Below, in pieces: positions 1-9,696 of a DNA stretch of 64,000 bases (its first letter is position 1; each line of letters starts with the position of its first letter). The stretch is from JAODBJ01 sp963782465 (GTDB lineage Bacteria; Actinomycetota; Acidimicrobiia; IMCC26256; PALSA-610): assembly GCA_963782465.1 (NCBI GenBank), contig CAWAJR010000002.1, forward strand, positions 558,001-622,000, given 5' to 3'. A program made the translations under genes and the position numbers. Under the pieces are notes generated by a model. The model saw only the letters and a list, made by a program, of their open reading frames with translations, did no database searches and was not told the origin of the DNA.

Positions 1-25
1 CGGGGGCATACACCTCACAACCTGG
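1..25. repeat. Half of a GCCCCC-type intergenic hairpin (family B), cut by the window edge
   Basis: The first 25 bases match the right arm of the inverted repeat at 21247-21271 (cgggggcata, then a variable stretch, then cacaacc and gg). The left arm would lie outside the window. It lies just past the stop of the GNAT gene, as other family members lie past gene ends. Confidence 0.55.
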
Positions 26-38
26 CACGGGTCTGAAG

Positions 39-437
39 TCAGCGGAGGGCGATGAGGCCGGCATTCGTGGGAACGAAGCCGCAGGCCTCGAAGTAGAACG
101 TGCGCAGATGGTCTTCGAAGTCGACGTGCAGCCATTCGCACCCGGCGGCACGGGCTTCGCGTGTGGCGATCGCGACGAGCTCGGCGCCCACGCCACGGCG
201 GCGGGCGTTCGCCGCGACGAGCGTGTCGAGCACGAACGCATGGACCGCACCGTCCCACGCGACGTTCACGAACCCGACGAGCACGCCACCCTCGTGCGCG
301 CACACCCAGCCGAGGCTGTGCCGTTCGAGCTGCGCGTGCCAGTCGTCGTCGAGGACTCGATGGTCGAAGCCTTCGGCGTGCAGGACGTTCAGCGCGTGGT
401 TGTCGAAGTCGCCACGCCAGGCATACGTGATCGTCAT
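39..437 (-). CDS. GNAT family N-acetyltransferase
   Basis: A 132-residue protein of the usual single-domain GNAT length. The acetyl-CoA pyrophosphate-binding motif is visible as ARRRGVGAEL around residues 75-84, preceded by a hydrophobic beta strand (AFVLDTLVA). The C-terminal FYFEACGFVPT fits the last GNAT strands. It should transfer an acetyl group from acetyl-CoA to an amine; the substrate cannot be read from sequence. The ATG at 437 starts the protein at MTITYAWRGDF; the frame stays open upstream only because of high GC. It lies downstream of the SGNH lipoprotein gene, separated by a hairpin, so it is probably a separate unit. Confidence 0.85.
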   Translation of the reverse strand: MTITYAWRGDFDNHALNVLHAEGFDHRVLDDDWHAQLERHSLGWVCAHEGGVLVGFVNVAWDGAVHAFVLDTLVAANARRRGVGAELVAIATREARAAGCEWLHVDFEDHLRTFYFEACGFVPTNAGLIALR

Positions 438-469
438 GCCAGCGACGCTACGCACCACGCTCCGCCAGG

Positions 470-511
470 TTGTGTCGTTTTTGCCCCCGTGCGGGGGTAC
501 AAGTGACACAA
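470..511. repeat. GCCCCC-type intergenic hairpin (family B)
   Basis: Two 20-base arms (470-489 and 492-511) pair at 16 of 20 positions around a 2-base loop. The inner part is a perfect cccccg/cgggg stem. It lies just 3' of the SGNH lipoprotein gene. Sequence and layout match the elements at 1-25 and 21220-21271, so I read it as a repeated 3'-end element, possibly a transcription terminator without a U-tract. Confidence 0.7.
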
Positions 512-523
512 TCCAGGACGGGG

Positions 524-1162
524 TTAGGCGTTCGCGGCGCTGCGCATCGCCGTCTCGAACGCCTTGGCGACGGCGCGGTGCCCTTCTTCGTTCGGCAGGA
601 AGAGCTTCGCGCCGCGCACCGTGGGGACCGAAACGGAATGCAGCGGGACGAGGGTCGCGCCCGCGTTCGCCACGACCCGAGCGATCGCGGCGTTGTACGC
701 GGCGTTGGGCACGGAACCGAACACGGGGAGGTCGGCGACGAACACCTGCGCGCCGGTCGACGCCAGCTGTTGCACGACGGCACTCAGGTTCGCGGCGAAC
801 CGCTTCACCGGCGTACCGTTGGCCGCTTCGACCATCCCCAACCACACCGCAACCGACGCCGGCTGGAGTTGCACCGCGAGCGGCACCTGGTTGTTCAACG
901 CCGCCCCGGCCGTCGCGCCGCGAAGGGCGGTATTGACGAAGACGGTCGCACGCGGGAAGGCCTCGCGCCATACGACGCGCGGCCAGTCGGTCTGGAACGG
1001 GTCGCGGAGCCCGTCGCCGACGGTGACGTCGGAGCCGAGCGCCACGAACGTCTGCGTGCGCTGGACCGGAACGGTGGTTGCGCTCGTCGACCCGCCGTGG
1101 CCCGAACCGGCACAACTCGTGAGCAACGCCAGCGCGACCACGACCGGGGCGACGAGCTTCAC
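524..1162 (-). CDS. SGNH/GDSL-type hydrolase-like lipoprotein
   Basis: A 212-residue protein with a lipoprotein signal peptide: hydrophobic residues 4-14 followed by the lipobox LTSC (Cys17). The mature part shows SGNH-like blocks: ALGSDVTVGDG (block I, with GSD in place of GDS), VAVWLGMVEAAN (block III-like) and a C-terminal NEEGHRAVA holding the likely catalytic His. It is expected on the outer face of the membrane as an esterase or acyl hydrolase; the substrate is unknown. Its start overlaps the stop of the upstream ABC permease by 4 bases, so it is probably the last gene of the ABC operon. Confidence 0.75.
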   Translation of the reverse strand: MKLVAPVVVALALLTSCAGSGHGGSTSATTVPVQRTQTFVALGSDVTVGDGLRDPFQTDWPRVVWREAFPRATVFVNTALRGATAGAALNNQVPLAVQLQPASVAVWLGMVEAANGTPVKRFAANLSAVVQQLASTGAQVFVADLPVFGSVPNAAYNAAIARVVANAGATLVPLHSVSVPTVRGAKLFLPNEEGHRAVAKAFETAMRSAANA

Positions 1163-2491
1163 CGGTCGCCCATCGCCTGGCGGGCCGGCAGGCGCGCCGC
1201 GCGCTGCGCCGGCAGCGTCCCGGCGACCAGCGCGAGCAGCGTTGCCCCGACGATCGCGCCACCGAGGACCGCGAGCGGCAACCCCAACTTCACGCCGGTC
1301 AGGTGCTGCTCGGTGAGGTAACGGTTGACAACGCTCGCGAGGGCACGGGCAAGCAGGTAGCCGAACAGCGAGCCCAGCCCACCACCGACGAAGCCCAGCG
1401 TGCCCGCTTCGAGCAGGAACACGCGCCGGACATCGCGGTCGCGCGCGCCGATCGCCTTCAGCACACCGATTTCGCGGCGACGTTCGCGTACGGCGGCGAG
1501 CATCGCGTTCGTGATGCCGAGCGCGGCGATCAGCAGACCGATCAGCCCGATGCCTGCGAGCACGATCTCGACCACCCGGAGGTAGCGCCGCACCGACTCG
1601 ATCAACGTTTCCGGGGCGCTGGTCGAGAAGCCGATGTCGTTGATCCGCTGGCGCACCTGGGCGATGTGGCCCAACCCGCTCGCGACGACGAACAGCGCGC
1701 TGTAGGGCGACGCTTCCACACCGAATTCCGCCGGTGACGTGCCGAGATCGGACCAGTTGCGTGCCAGCCTCGCCTGCTCGATCGGCGCGACCAGGTCGCC
1801 CGACGCCGCCTGCTGCGTCACGACACCGACGATCTGGGCGCGCACCCAGCGGCCGCGTGCGACCCCGGCCCCAGTCCCGCGAACGCGCGCGGCGAGCCCA
1901 TCACCACCTCGGTGCCGATCACCTCGCTCGCATGCGTACGGTCGAGCCCGAAGTGTTGCGTGTACCCGAGCGTCACCGCGATCTCGGTGAGCGAACCGGC
2001 GGCGGGGAGGCGGCCGAACAGCACGCTCACCGGCAGGTCGCCCGGACGGCTGAAATCGGCACCCACGAGGGTCTCGCGGATCGGCCCGTCGGGGTCGTTG
2101 ATCCGCGACGGCAATCGGCCCCACCGGCCAGTGGCGGCACCGGAGGCACGAGGAGCACGGGGTTGGCGATGATCGGCACGACCGATTTCACGCCCGGCAA
2201 CTGCTCGATCCGGTGCAGGACTCCGTCGTCGATCGACCGCGGCGGGCCGGGTCGCGGGGCGTCGTCGTCGAGCGCGCCGGGGTTGGGCGCCGCCGCGGCG
2301 ACCTCGATGCCTGCGAGGGGGCCACCGGCGCTCACCTGGTCGAGCACGCGACTCTGCGCCGCGCCGCTTGCGATCAGCAACGAGGTGAGCAGCGTCGCCG
2401 CGAGCGCGACGGCCAGCACGGTGAGCACGGCCCGGCCGGCCCGGCGGCGCACGCTGCGTCCCGCGACGACGATCGCGTCCCGCCAGGTCAT
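1159..2491 (-). CDS. FtsX/MacB-type ABC transporter permease, frame interrupted twice
   Basis: Full-length homology is spread over three frames: residues from MTWRDAIVVAGRS to about 2115, then INDPDGPIRETL to about 1850, then VGVVTQQAASG to the stop. The N-terminal membrane segment follows RRRAGRAVLTVL. The last part carries the three C-terminal FtsX-domain helices, including IGLLIAALGITNAML and the cytoplasmic REIGVLKAIGARDRDV coupling motif. The family moves lipids, lipoproteins or peptides out of the membrane with a LolD-like ATPase, which here overlaps this start by 4 bases (2488-2491). The two shifts are either consensus errors or inactivating mutations; no segment appears to be lost. 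Confidence 0.7.
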
Positions 2492-3183
2492 GCCGGTTTG
2501 CCGGTCAGCGATTGGTCCGCCAGCGCGAACTGCGAGTCGGCCCGTTCGGCGACCCGCGGGTTGTGCGTGACCACGACGACGGTGCAGTCGTGCTCGACCG
2601 GCAGCGCGGTGAGCATGGAAAGGACCACCTCGGTCGCGTCCTCGTCGAGGTTGCCGGTCGGTTCGTCGGCCAGCACGAGGGCCGGCTGGTTGGCCAGCGC
2701 TCGCGCCATCGCGACCCGCTGGCTCTCACCCCCGCTGAGCGCGGCCGGCCGGTGGTTGCGCCGGTGCGCGAGCCCGACCGCTTCGAGCAACGCGGCGGCC
2801 CGCTTCCCCCGCGCCCGCGACCCGATGCCCGCGAACGTGAGGGCGAGCTCGACGTTCTCCTGCGCGCTGAGCGCACCGAGGAGGCCGAAGTCCTGGAAGA
2901 CGAAGCCGACGGTCGCCCGCCGGTACGCGGCCAGGTCGTCGCCTCGCAAGGTCGCGAGGTCGATGCCGCCGACGACCACGGAACCGCGCTGCGGTCGTTC
3001 GAGACCGCCGAGGATCGACAGCAGCGTCGTCTTCCCCGCGCCCGACCGTCCGGTGACCGCGACGAACGCGCCGGGGGCGACGTCGAGGTCGACGGCCCCG
3101 AGCACCGCGACGGGACCTTCAGGCGTCTCGTAGGTGTGCGAAAGGCCGCGCACCGTGATCTCGACCCCGCCGGGCGCAGTCAT
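2488..3183 (-). CDS. ABC transporter ATP-binding protein (LolD/MacB/FtsE-like)
   Basis: A 231-residue nucleotide-binding domain with Walker A GRSGAGKTT, Q-loop FVFQDFG, signature LSGGESQR, Walker B LVLADEP and H-switch VVVVTH. The D-loop reads TGNLD, typical of the MacB/LolD clade. It pairs with the overlapping FtsX-type permease. With the lipoprotein gene in the same operon, a role in lipoprotein or lipid handling, or in efflux, is possible but not proven. Confidence 0.9.
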   Translation of the reverse strand: MTAPGGVEITVRGLSHTYETPEGPVAVLGAVDLDVAPGAFVAVTGRSGAGKTTLLSILGGLERPQRGSVVVGGIDLATLRGDDLAAYRRATVGFVFQDFGLLGALSAQENVELALTFAGIGSRARGKRAAALLEAVGLAHRRNHRPAALSGGESQRVAMARALANQPALVLADEPTGNLDEDATEVVLSMLTALPVEHDCTVVVVTHNPRVAERADSQFALADQSLTGKPA

Positions 3184-3206
3184 GGATTGACGGTACCGAG
3201 CGCGAA

Positions 3207-3223
3207 CGCCCCCGAGGGGGGCG
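3207..3223. terminator. GC hairpin downstream of the SnoaL-like gene
   Basis: A 7-bp perfect stem (cgccccc / gggggcg) around a 3-base loop lies between the stop of the SnoaL-like gene (3226) and the start of the ABC ATPase (3183). No U-tract follows, so termination is an inference from position. Confidence 0.35.
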
Positions 3224-3225
3224 GG

Positions 3226-3681
3226 TCAGCGAGGGATCCAGCCCGGTCGCATGTGGTGGCTGAGGTCGCCGATGAGGTCGGGGTGGATGATCCGCTCGGT
3301 GAACCACCAGGTCCGGTCGAACTTCTGGAACCGGTCGGCGTACTTGCCCACGATGATCGGTTGCAGCGAGAACCCCTCGACCGACTGGATGACGGTGAAG
3401 TAGGAGCGGCAGGTCGCGTGCTCACCGTCGGGTGCCATCGCCACGGTGACGTTCGTGATGCAGTGCATGGTGCACGGCGTGCCGTTCTCGTAGAGGACGA
3501 CGCCGCGGTAGTAGTTGCGGGCTTCCTCGGTGCCGCGCATGCGTTCCGGGCGCACCGACGACCCGAGCTCCGCCCGTTCGAACAGCGCGGCGAGCCCATC
3601 GAGGTCGCCGGCGTCGATGCGGAACGCGTACTCGTGCACCAGCGCCTTGATCGCCTCGACATCACGAACGTCGTACGGCAT
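3226..3681 (-). CDS. SnoaL-like / nuclear transport factor 2 family protein
   Basis: A 151-residue single-domain protein. The start VEAIKALVHEYAFRIDAGDLDGLAALF is the typical first helix of the SnoaL-like cone fold, and WWFTERIIHPDLIGDL closes the beta sheet. Members act as small cyclases, isomerases, dehydratases or ligand-binding partners of oxidative pathways. Its start lies 11 bases after the P450 stop, so it is the last gene of the SDR-SDR-P450 operon and probably acts on the same substrate. Confidence 0.75.
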   Translation of the reverse strand: MPYDVRDVEAIKALVHEYAFRIDAGDLDGLAALFERAELGSSVRPERMRGTEEARNYYRGVVLYENGTPCTMHCITNVTVAMAPDGEHATCRSYFTVIQSVEGFSLQPIIVGKYADRFQKFDRTWWFTERIIHPDLIGDLSHHMRPGWIPR

Positions 3682-3692
3682 ACATCCTCATC

Positions 3693-4892
3693 TCACAACC
3701 GGTGCAGGCGGTGGTCGGGGGTGAACGACATCGGCATCGTTTTGTAGCCACGCACATTGCCGGAATGCACTCGGCGCAGCGCCGCCGTGTCGATCTCGTA
3801 GTCGGGGAGGCGGCGCAGCAACTCCTCGACGCTGACCCGCATCTCCAGACGGGCGAGCGCGGCGCCCAGGCACACGTGGATGCCGTGCCCGAAGCCGACG
3901 TGCTGCGTGTCGCGCGAACGGTCGATGTCGAACACGTCGGGGTTCACGAACGCGCGCTCGTCACGGTTCGCGGCACCGAGGAGGAGCAGCACCTTGTCGC
4001 CCTCGTGCATCGTGCAACCGTGCAACTCGGTGTCGCGCGTCAGCGTCCGGGCCATCACCTGCGTCGAACCTTCGTAGCGCAACGTCTCCTCGACCGCGTC
4101 GGGGATGCGCCCCGGGTCGGCGAGCACCTTCGCCTTCTCCTGCGGGTACTGCTGCAACGCGAGCAGGCAGTTGCCGAGCAGTTTCGTCGTCGTCTCGTTG
4201 CCCGCGATGATCAGCAGGAAACAGAAGCCGACGACTTCGAGGTCGGTGAGACGAGCACCGTCGGCTTCCACGGTGAGCAACGTGCTCGCGAAATCGTCAC
4301 CGGGGTGGGCGCGCAACGCCTTCACGTGCTCAGTGAAGTAGCGGTGGAGATGGCCGAACGCCTCGATGCCCGCGGCCGTCACATCGGGCACCCCCTCCTC
4401 GCGTTCGAGGAGCGCGTCGGACCACGTGCGCAGCATGTCGTCGTCGGCCCGGCGAACGCCGAGCAGGCGCGAGATGACATCCATCGGGAGTTTCGCGGCG
4501 TAGTCGGCGATGAGATCGGCGCTCCCCTGCCCGGCGAACTCGTCGATGTAGCGGGTCGACAGCGCCCGGATGGCGGGTTCGAGATCGGCAATGCGGCGCG
4601 GGGTGAACGCACGGCTCACGAGGCGGCGCATCTGCGTGTGGGCCGGCGGATCGGTGGTGAGCAGCATCGGCAACGGCGGCTTCGGTTCGAGGGTGATGCC
4701 CTCGCCCGAGCAGTACGTGGCCGGGTCGTGCAGCGCGTCGAGCACGTCGGCGTAGCGCGACAGCGCCCAAAAGCCGAGCGCGTCGTTTCGGTAGGCGGGC
4801 GCGTCGTCGCGGAGATGGCGGTAGATGGGGAACGGGTCGTCGTGGAACTCGTACGCGTACGGGTTGAACTCGAGCGCGCCGACCCCGCTCAC
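3693..4892 (-). CDS. Cytochrome P450
   Basis: A 399-residue soluble bacterial P450. The I-helix oxygen-activation motif is AGNETTTKLL, the K-helix ExxR is EETLR, and the haem-binding loop is FGHGIHVCLG with the Cys thiolate ligand. LLTTDPPAHTQMRRLVSRAFTPR is the usual C-helix region. The GTG at 4892 forms a 4-base GTGA overlap with the upstream SDR stop. It should hydroxylate a hydrophobic substrate using an outside ferredoxin; none is encoded here. Two SDRs and a SnoaL-like protein in the operon suggest stepwise oxidation of a terpenoid-, steroid- or fatty-acid-like compound. Confidence 0.93.
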   Translation of the reverse strand: MSGVGALEFNPYAYEFHDDPFPIYRHLRDDAPAYRNDALGFWALSRYADVLDALHDPATYCSGEGITLEPKPPLPMLLTTDPPAHTQMRRLVSRAFTPRRIADLEPAIRALSTRYIDEFAGQGSADLIADYAAKLPMDVISRLLGVRRADDDMLRTWSDALLEREEGVPDVTAAGIEAFGHLHRYFTEHVKALRAHPGDDFASTLLTVEADGARLTDLEVVGFCFLLIIAGNETTTKLLGNCLLALQQYPQEKAKVLADPGRIPDAVEETLRYEGSTQVMARTLTRDTELHGCTMHEGDKVLLLLGAANRDERAFVNPDVFDIDRSRDTQHVGFGHGIHVCLGAALARLEMRVSVEELLRRLPDYEIDTAALRRVHSGNVRGYKTMPMSFTPDHRLHRL

Positions 4893-5624
4893 CGGCAGAT
4901 CAGCCCGCCGTCGACCACCAACGACGCGCCACTCACGTACGAGGCACCGTCGGAACACAGCCATACCGCCGCGGCCGCGATCTCCTCGGGGGTGGCGAGC
5001 CGGCCGAACGGCAGCATGCGCTCCATCCCCTCGTTGTCGCCGAGGTATTCGCGCATCGGGGGCGTGTCGGTCATGCCGGGCAGGATCGCGTTGACGCGAA
5101 TGCCGTTGCGCCGCGAACTCCTGCGCGGTCGTCTTGGTGAGGCCCAGCACACCGTGCTTCGCCGCGGTGTACTGCGGCTGGCCCGGTGCCGCGACCACGC
5201 CCGCCCCCGACGACGTGTTCACGATCGCGCCACCGCCGCCCTGCGCGACCATCTGGCGCAGTTCCTGCTGGAGGCAGAAGAACATGCCGGTGAGGTTCAC
5301 GTCGATCACCCGTTGCCACTCGGCGGCGGTGTGCTCGGTGAACGGCTTCGCCTTCGGCGAGATCCCCGCGTTGTTGAACGCCGCATCGAGGCGTCCGTAG
5401 CGCTCGACGGCGAGCGCCACCATCGCCTCCACCGACGCTGCGTCGCTCACGTCGACCCGGCAGGCGGTCGCGTCACCGCCCTCGCCGCGCACAAGTGCGA
5501 CCGTTTCGTGCGCCGCCGCTTCGTTCACGTCGGCGACGAGCACCTGCGCGCCGTCGCGGGCGAAGAGCAACGCGCCGGCGCGCCCGATGCCGCTTCCCGC
5601 GCCGGTCACGATCGCAACCGTCAT
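4889..5624 (-). CDS. SDR family oxidoreductase, interrupted by a frameshift
   Basis: A classical short-chain dehydrogenase: TGAGSGIG cofactor motif near the N-terminus, NNAG in the middle, and the YTAAK catalytic Tyr/Lys. Just after TAQEFAA (about 5105) the frame changes and continues as RNGIRVNAILPG to the usual C-terminus (SGASLVVDGG). The total length is 3n+1. Loss of one GC unit in a GCGCGC tract would explain the shift, so a consensus error is plausible. It overlaps both neighbours by 4 bases and sits between the second SDR and the P450. Confidence 0.75.
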
Positions 5625-6457
5625 ACCGTGGCCCCTTCGAACGGTTGCCGCCCGTCGAGCGTACGCACCTCGCGCCCGGTCGACGCCAGGTAGCTGAGGC
5701 TCTTCACGATCAGGCCGGTGACAGCCGGATCGCACGTCGCGAGGCCGAGCGCGGCCTCGACCATCGTTTCCATCGGTTCGATCCACTCCTCGGCGAGTTC
5801 CATCATCGCCGTCGCACCTTCCGTGGCGACCGCGCGTTCCGGTGCCAGCGCGTTCACCGCGATGCCCACGGGCGCGAGTTCGGTCGCGAAGCTGACGGTG
5901 AGCCGGTTGAGCGCGGCCTTACTCGTCGCGTAGAGCGACGATGTCGACTGCAACGGGTTGACGTCGTGCAGCGGGTCGGCGGGAACGTCGGCGACGCCGC
6001 TCGTGATGTTGAGCACCCAGCCCCCACCGCGCTCGCGCATCGACGGCACCGCCGCCTGCACGAGCAGATAGGGAGAAATGACGTTCACTTCGTACGCGAT
6101 GCGCAACCGCCGTTCCGACACCCGCTCGACCGGGAGGTACGAGCACGCCGCGGCGTTGTTCACGAGTACGTCGACCGGGCCGAGCGCCGCCGCGACCTCC
6201 TCCACGATGCCGGCCTTGTCGACCGCCGGGTCGCCGAGGTCGGCTACCACGCAATGGGCGACGCCACCGTCGGCCCGGATCGCGGCGGCGGTCTCTTCGA
6301 GCGAACCGGCGAGATGGCCCCCCGAACCAGGTTCGAGGGAACGGGCGCACAGCGCCACCCGGGCGCCTTCGGCCGCGAAACGGCGCGCGATGCCCGCTCC
6401 GATCCCCCGGCTCGCGCCCGTGACCAGTACGACCTTGCCAATGAGCGCGTCACGCAC
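5621..6457 (-). CDS. SDR family oxidoreductase
   Basis: A 278-residue short-chain dehydrogenase with TGASRGIG for NAD(P) binding, NNAA in the structural position, and a YATSK catalytic motif. I chose the GTG at 6457 (VRDALIGKVVLVTG) because it puts the Rossmann strand at the usual distance from the N-terminus. It is the first gene of the four-gene operon running to 3226 and overlaps the next SDR by 4 bases. The divergent amidohydrolase starts 65 bases away, so the region 6458-6521 should hold both promoters. Confidence 0.88.
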   Translation of the reverse strand: MRDALIGKVVLVTGASRGIGAGIARRFAAEGARVALCARSLEPGSGGHLAGSLEETAAAIRADGGVAHCVVADLGDPAVDKAGIVEEVAAALGPVDVLVNNAAACSYLPVERVSERRLRIAYEVNVISPYLLVQAAVPSMRERGGGWVLNITSGVADVPADPLHDVNPLQSTSSLYATSKAALNRLTVSFATELAPVGIAVNALAPERAVATEGATAMMELAEEWIEPMETMVEAALGLATCDPAVTGLIVKSLSYLASTGREVRTLDGRQPFEGATV

Positions 6458-6521
6458 GATCGGTGGACAATAGTGCTGGTTCCGGCACGGCCGCCGGTGC
6501 GCACGAAACCGGGAGGGACAG

Positions 6522-8240
6522 ATGCTCGACGTGATTGTCCGTGGTGGCACGGTGGTCGACGGGACGGGTGCGCCGGGACGGCGCGCCGACATCGGTGTGC
6601 GAGCGGGCCGGGTCGTCGCGGTCGGCGACATCGACGAGGGCGCGACCGAGGTGATCGACGCCGAGGGCAAGGTCGTCGCGCCGGGCTTCGTCGACGTGCA
6701 CACGCACTACGACGCGCAGGTGTTCTGGGACACCACGCTCTCGCCGTCGCCGTTGCACGGTGTCACGACCGTGATCGGCGGCAACTGCGGCTTCACGATC
6801 GCGCCGCTCGCGCCCGACTCGCCGGAGAACTCCGAGTACCTGATGCGCATGCTGGCGCGCGTCGAAGGAATGCCGCTGTCGTCGTTGCAGCAGGGCGTCC
6901 CGTGGGACTGGACGTCGTTCGGCGACTACCTCAATCGCATCGACGGCACTCTCGCGCCGAACGCCGGGTTCCTGGTCGGGCACTGCGCGATCCGCCGGCT
7001 GGTGATGGGGGAAGACTCCACCAAAGGTGCTGCGAGCGAAGACCAAGTGCTGCAGATGGAACGCGTGCTCGGTGAGAGCCTCGCGGCCGGTGGCCTCGGG
7101 TTCTCGTCGTCGTGGGCGCGCACGCACAACGACGCCGCCGGCGAGATGGTGCCGTCGCGACACGCGAGCGACGACGAACTCGTCGCGCTCTGCCGCGTCG
7201 TCGGCCGCCACCCCGGCACGACCCTCGAGTTCATTCCCGGTGTACCGCCGTTCGACGACTACGCCCCCGCGCTGATGGCGCGTATGTCGGCCGCCGCGAA
7301 CCGCCCGCTCAACTGGAACGTGCTGTTCGTGAACGCCGGCCGCGACGACGTCACCGAACGCCTGCTCGCCGCGTCCGACGTCGCGAACGAGCAGGGTGGC
7401 CGGGTGCTCGCGCTCACGATGCCCGACGCGCCCGCGCCCCGCATCTGCTTCGACAACGGCTTCCTGCTCGACACCATCCCCGGATGGGAGCGGCCGATGG
7501 CGCTCCCCCACGCCGAGAAGAAGGCGATGCTCGCGAGCACCGAAGGGCGCGCCGTGCTGCGCGAGGCCGCGGCCGCGGGGCAGCAGTCGTTCGGGCTCGG
7601 GAACTGGGGCCGTTACATCATCAATGAGATCCTCACCGAGAAGAACCGCCGGTTCGAAGGTATGAGCGTCGCCGACATTGCGAAGGAACTCGACAAGGAC
7701 CCGTTCGACGCGCTCCTCGACATCGTGGTGGAAGACGACCTCATGACGGGTTTCGGGTTCCCGCCGTCGGGCAATGCCGACGCCGACTGGGACGCCCGGC
7801 TCGCGGTGTGGCGCGACGAGCGCGCCATCATCGGCGCGTCCGACACGGGCGCGCACCTCGACTTCCTCGCAACGTTCAACTACTCGACCGCGTTGCTCGG
7901 CAAGGCGGTGCGCGACCGCGGGTTGCTCCCGATCGAAGAGGCGATCCAGATGCTCACCGACGCACCGGCCCGCCTCTACGGGTTGCGCGACCGCGGCCGT
8001 CTCGCGCCCGGATGGTTCGCCGACATCGTCGTGCTCGACCCGGACGAGATCACGACCGGCGAGGTGCGGATGCGATTCGATCTTCCGGGCGGGGCGCCTC
8101 GCCTCTTCTCCCAACCGACCGGTATCGAGCGGGTACTCGTGAACGGCACCGAGATCGTGCGCGACGGCGAGTTCACCGACGCCCGCCCGGGCACGTTGCT
8201 GCGCTCGGGCCGCGACACCGAAACCGTCACGGCGCATTGA
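6522..8240 (+). CDS. D-aminoacylase / N-acyl-D-amino-acid deacylase-type amidohydrolase
   Basis: A 572-residue amidohydrolase. The first metal-binding motif is VDVHTHYDAQ around residues 58-67, after the N-terminal beta-sandwich strands (IVRGGTVVDGTG). The late aspartate is in ASDTGAHLD, and the C-terminal sandwich resumes at GRLAPGWFADIVVLD. This arrangement is typical of the D-aminoacylase group, which hydrolyses N-acyl amino acids or cyclic amides; the real substrate may differ. It runs divergently from the SDR/P450 operon and is followed 46 bases later by malonyl-CoA decarboxylase. Confidence 0.85.
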   Translation: MLDVIVRGGTVVDGTGAPGRRADIGVRAGRVVAVGDIDEGATEVIDAEGKVVAPGFVDVHTHYDAQVFWDTTLSPSPLHGVTTVIGGNCGFTIAPLAPDSPENSEYLMRMLARVEGMPLSSLQQGVPWDWTSFGDYLNRIDGTLAPNAGFLVGHCAIRRLVMGEDSTKGAASEDQVLQMERVLGESLAAGGLGFSSSWARTHNDAAGEMVPSRHASDDELVALCRVVGRHPGTTLEFIPGVPPFDDYAPALMARMSAAANRPLNWNVLFVNAGRDDVTERLLAASDVANEQGGRVLALTMPDAPAPRICFDNGFLLDTIPGWERPMALPHAEKKAMLASTEGRAVLREAAAAGQQSFGLGNWGRYIINEILTEKNRRFEGMSVADIAKELDKDPFDALLDIVVEDDLMTGFGFPPSGNADADWDARLAVWRDERAIIGASDTGAHLDFLATFNYSTALLGKAVRDRGLLPIEEAIQMLTDAPARLYGLRDRGRLAPGWFADIVVLDPDEITTGEVRMRFDLPGGAPRLFSQPTGIERVLVNGTEIVRDGEFTDARPGTLLRSGRDTETVTAH

Positions 8241-8286
8241 CCGGGCGACCGGCCGTGCTGCGAACCGGGACGCGAGCCCTCCTGCC

Positions 8287-9696
8287 ATGACGACACCGAC
8301 CGACGACCTCGGCGACGTTCACGCGCCCGCCCGCCGCCGCGCCGCGTGGATCTACGACGCGCCCCGGCGGTGGTGGCGCGACAGCCGGGCGCAGCGCCGC
8401 CGCTCGGGGTCGGCGACCATCTCGGTCGCGCCCGGGTTACCCGACCGCGACCTCGCGCGCGTCCGCGGTGTGGTCGCCGACGTGCTGGGACGCCATCACC
8501 CGGCGACCCAACGCCAGGAAGTCGGCGCGATCGCCGACGCGTACCTCGGCCTGAACGACGACGGGCGCGCCACGTTCCTGCGGATGCTCGCGCACGACTT
8601 CTGGACGAACGTCGAACTGGTCGACGCCTCGCTCGTCGCGCTGGCGCAAACCTTGCCGGGCACACCGCCGCGCCGTTTCGCCGAGCAGGCGTTACGCGAC
8701 GCGCTCACACCGTCGGCGACGCGCCTGCTCAACCTGTTCACCGGCCTCGAGTCGGGCGTGAAGTTCCTCGTCGATCTGCGGGCCGACCTGCTGAAGGTGC
8801 GCGACGGCGACCCGGAGCTGATGGACCTCGACGGTGAACTGAAAGCTCACCTGGTGACGTTGTTCGACGTCGGCCTGCTCGAGTTGCGGCGTATCACGTG
8901 GGATGCGCCGGCAGTGCTCCTGGAGAAACTCATCGCGTACGAGGCGGTGCACGCGATCGACTCGTGGGCCGACCTGAAGAACCGCCTCGACTCCGATCGC
9001 CGGTGCTACGCGTTCTTCCATCCGGCCATGCCCGATGAACCGCTCGTGTTCGTCGAGATCGCGCTGACCGAAGGCATCGCCGACAATCTGCCCGCGTTGC
9101 TCGACGAAGACGCACCCGATCTGTCGCCCCTCGATGCCGACACCGCGATCTTCTATTCGATCTCGAACTGCCAGCCGGGCCTCGCGGGCGTGAACCTCGG
9201 CAACGCGCTGATCAAGCAGGTCGTCGAGCAGTTGCACACCGAACTCCCGGCCCTGCGCACGTTCGCGACGCTGTCGCCGATGCCCGGGTTCCGCAGATGG
9301 CTCGAGATCGAGCTCGGCGGCGACCACCTGCGCGAGGGCGAACGGCCGCTGTTGCCCGCGGTGCCGCAGCGCGTCCTCGAACGGCTCAGCGACGCCAACT
9401 GGAGCAGCGACGACTCGATCGCGCCGCTCCTCAACGCGCTGTGCGCGCGCTACCTGACGACCACCCGCGCCGACCGGGCCATCGACCCGGTCGGCAACTT
9501 CCACCTCGCGAACGGCGCCGCGATCGAGAAGATCAACTGGATGGCCGACCCGTCCGAAACCGGACGCGACCGGGCCGCCGGCTTGATGGTGACCTACCGC
9601 TACGAGCCGGAACGCATCGCCGAACGCGCCGAGGCCTACGCGTCGCGCGGCGAGGTCGCAATGTCGAACGCCGTCCGCGACCTCCTGAAGGACTGA
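8287..9696 (+). CDS. Malonyl-CoA decarboxylase
   Basis: A 469-residue protein with an N-terminal helical domain and a C-terminal acetyltransferase-fold catalytic domain. Family signatures are HPAMPDEPLVFVE, SNCQPGLAGVNLGN, LSPMPGF and DPVGNFHLANGA. The enzyme converts malonyl-CoA to acetyl-CoA and CO2, removing malonyl-CoA or using malonate as carbon source. The stop TGA ends on the first base of a 45-bp palindrome, so translation ends where that hairpin begins. Confidence 0.92.
   Translation: MTTPTDDLGDVHAPARRRAAWIYDAPRRWWRDSRAQRRRSGSATISVAPGLPDRDLARVRGVVADVLGRHHPATQRQEVGAIADAYLGLNDDGRATFLRMLAHDFWTNVELVDASLVALAQTLPGTPPRRFAEQALRDALTPSATRLLNLFTGLESGVKFLVDLRADLLKVRDGDPELMDLDGELKAHLVTLFDVGLLELRRITWDAPAVLLEKLIAYEAVHAIDSWADLKNRLDSDRRCYAFFHPAMPDEPLVFVEIALTEGIADNLPALLDEDAPDLSPLDADTAIFYSISNCQPGLAGVNLGNALIKQVVEQLHTELPALRTFATLSPMPGFRRWLEIELGGDHLREGERPLLPAVPQRVLERLSDANWSSDDSIAPLLNALCARYLTTTRADRAIDPVGNFHLANGAAIEKINWMADPSETGRDRAAGLMVTYRYEPERIAERAEAYASRGEVAMSNAVRDLLKD

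Noticed and set aside
1159..3183. Long Arg-rich open frames on the opposite strand of most genes
   Set aside because: They follow from GC-rich third positions, have shadow-type composition (Arg, Pro, Gly, Ala) and no recognisable motifs.
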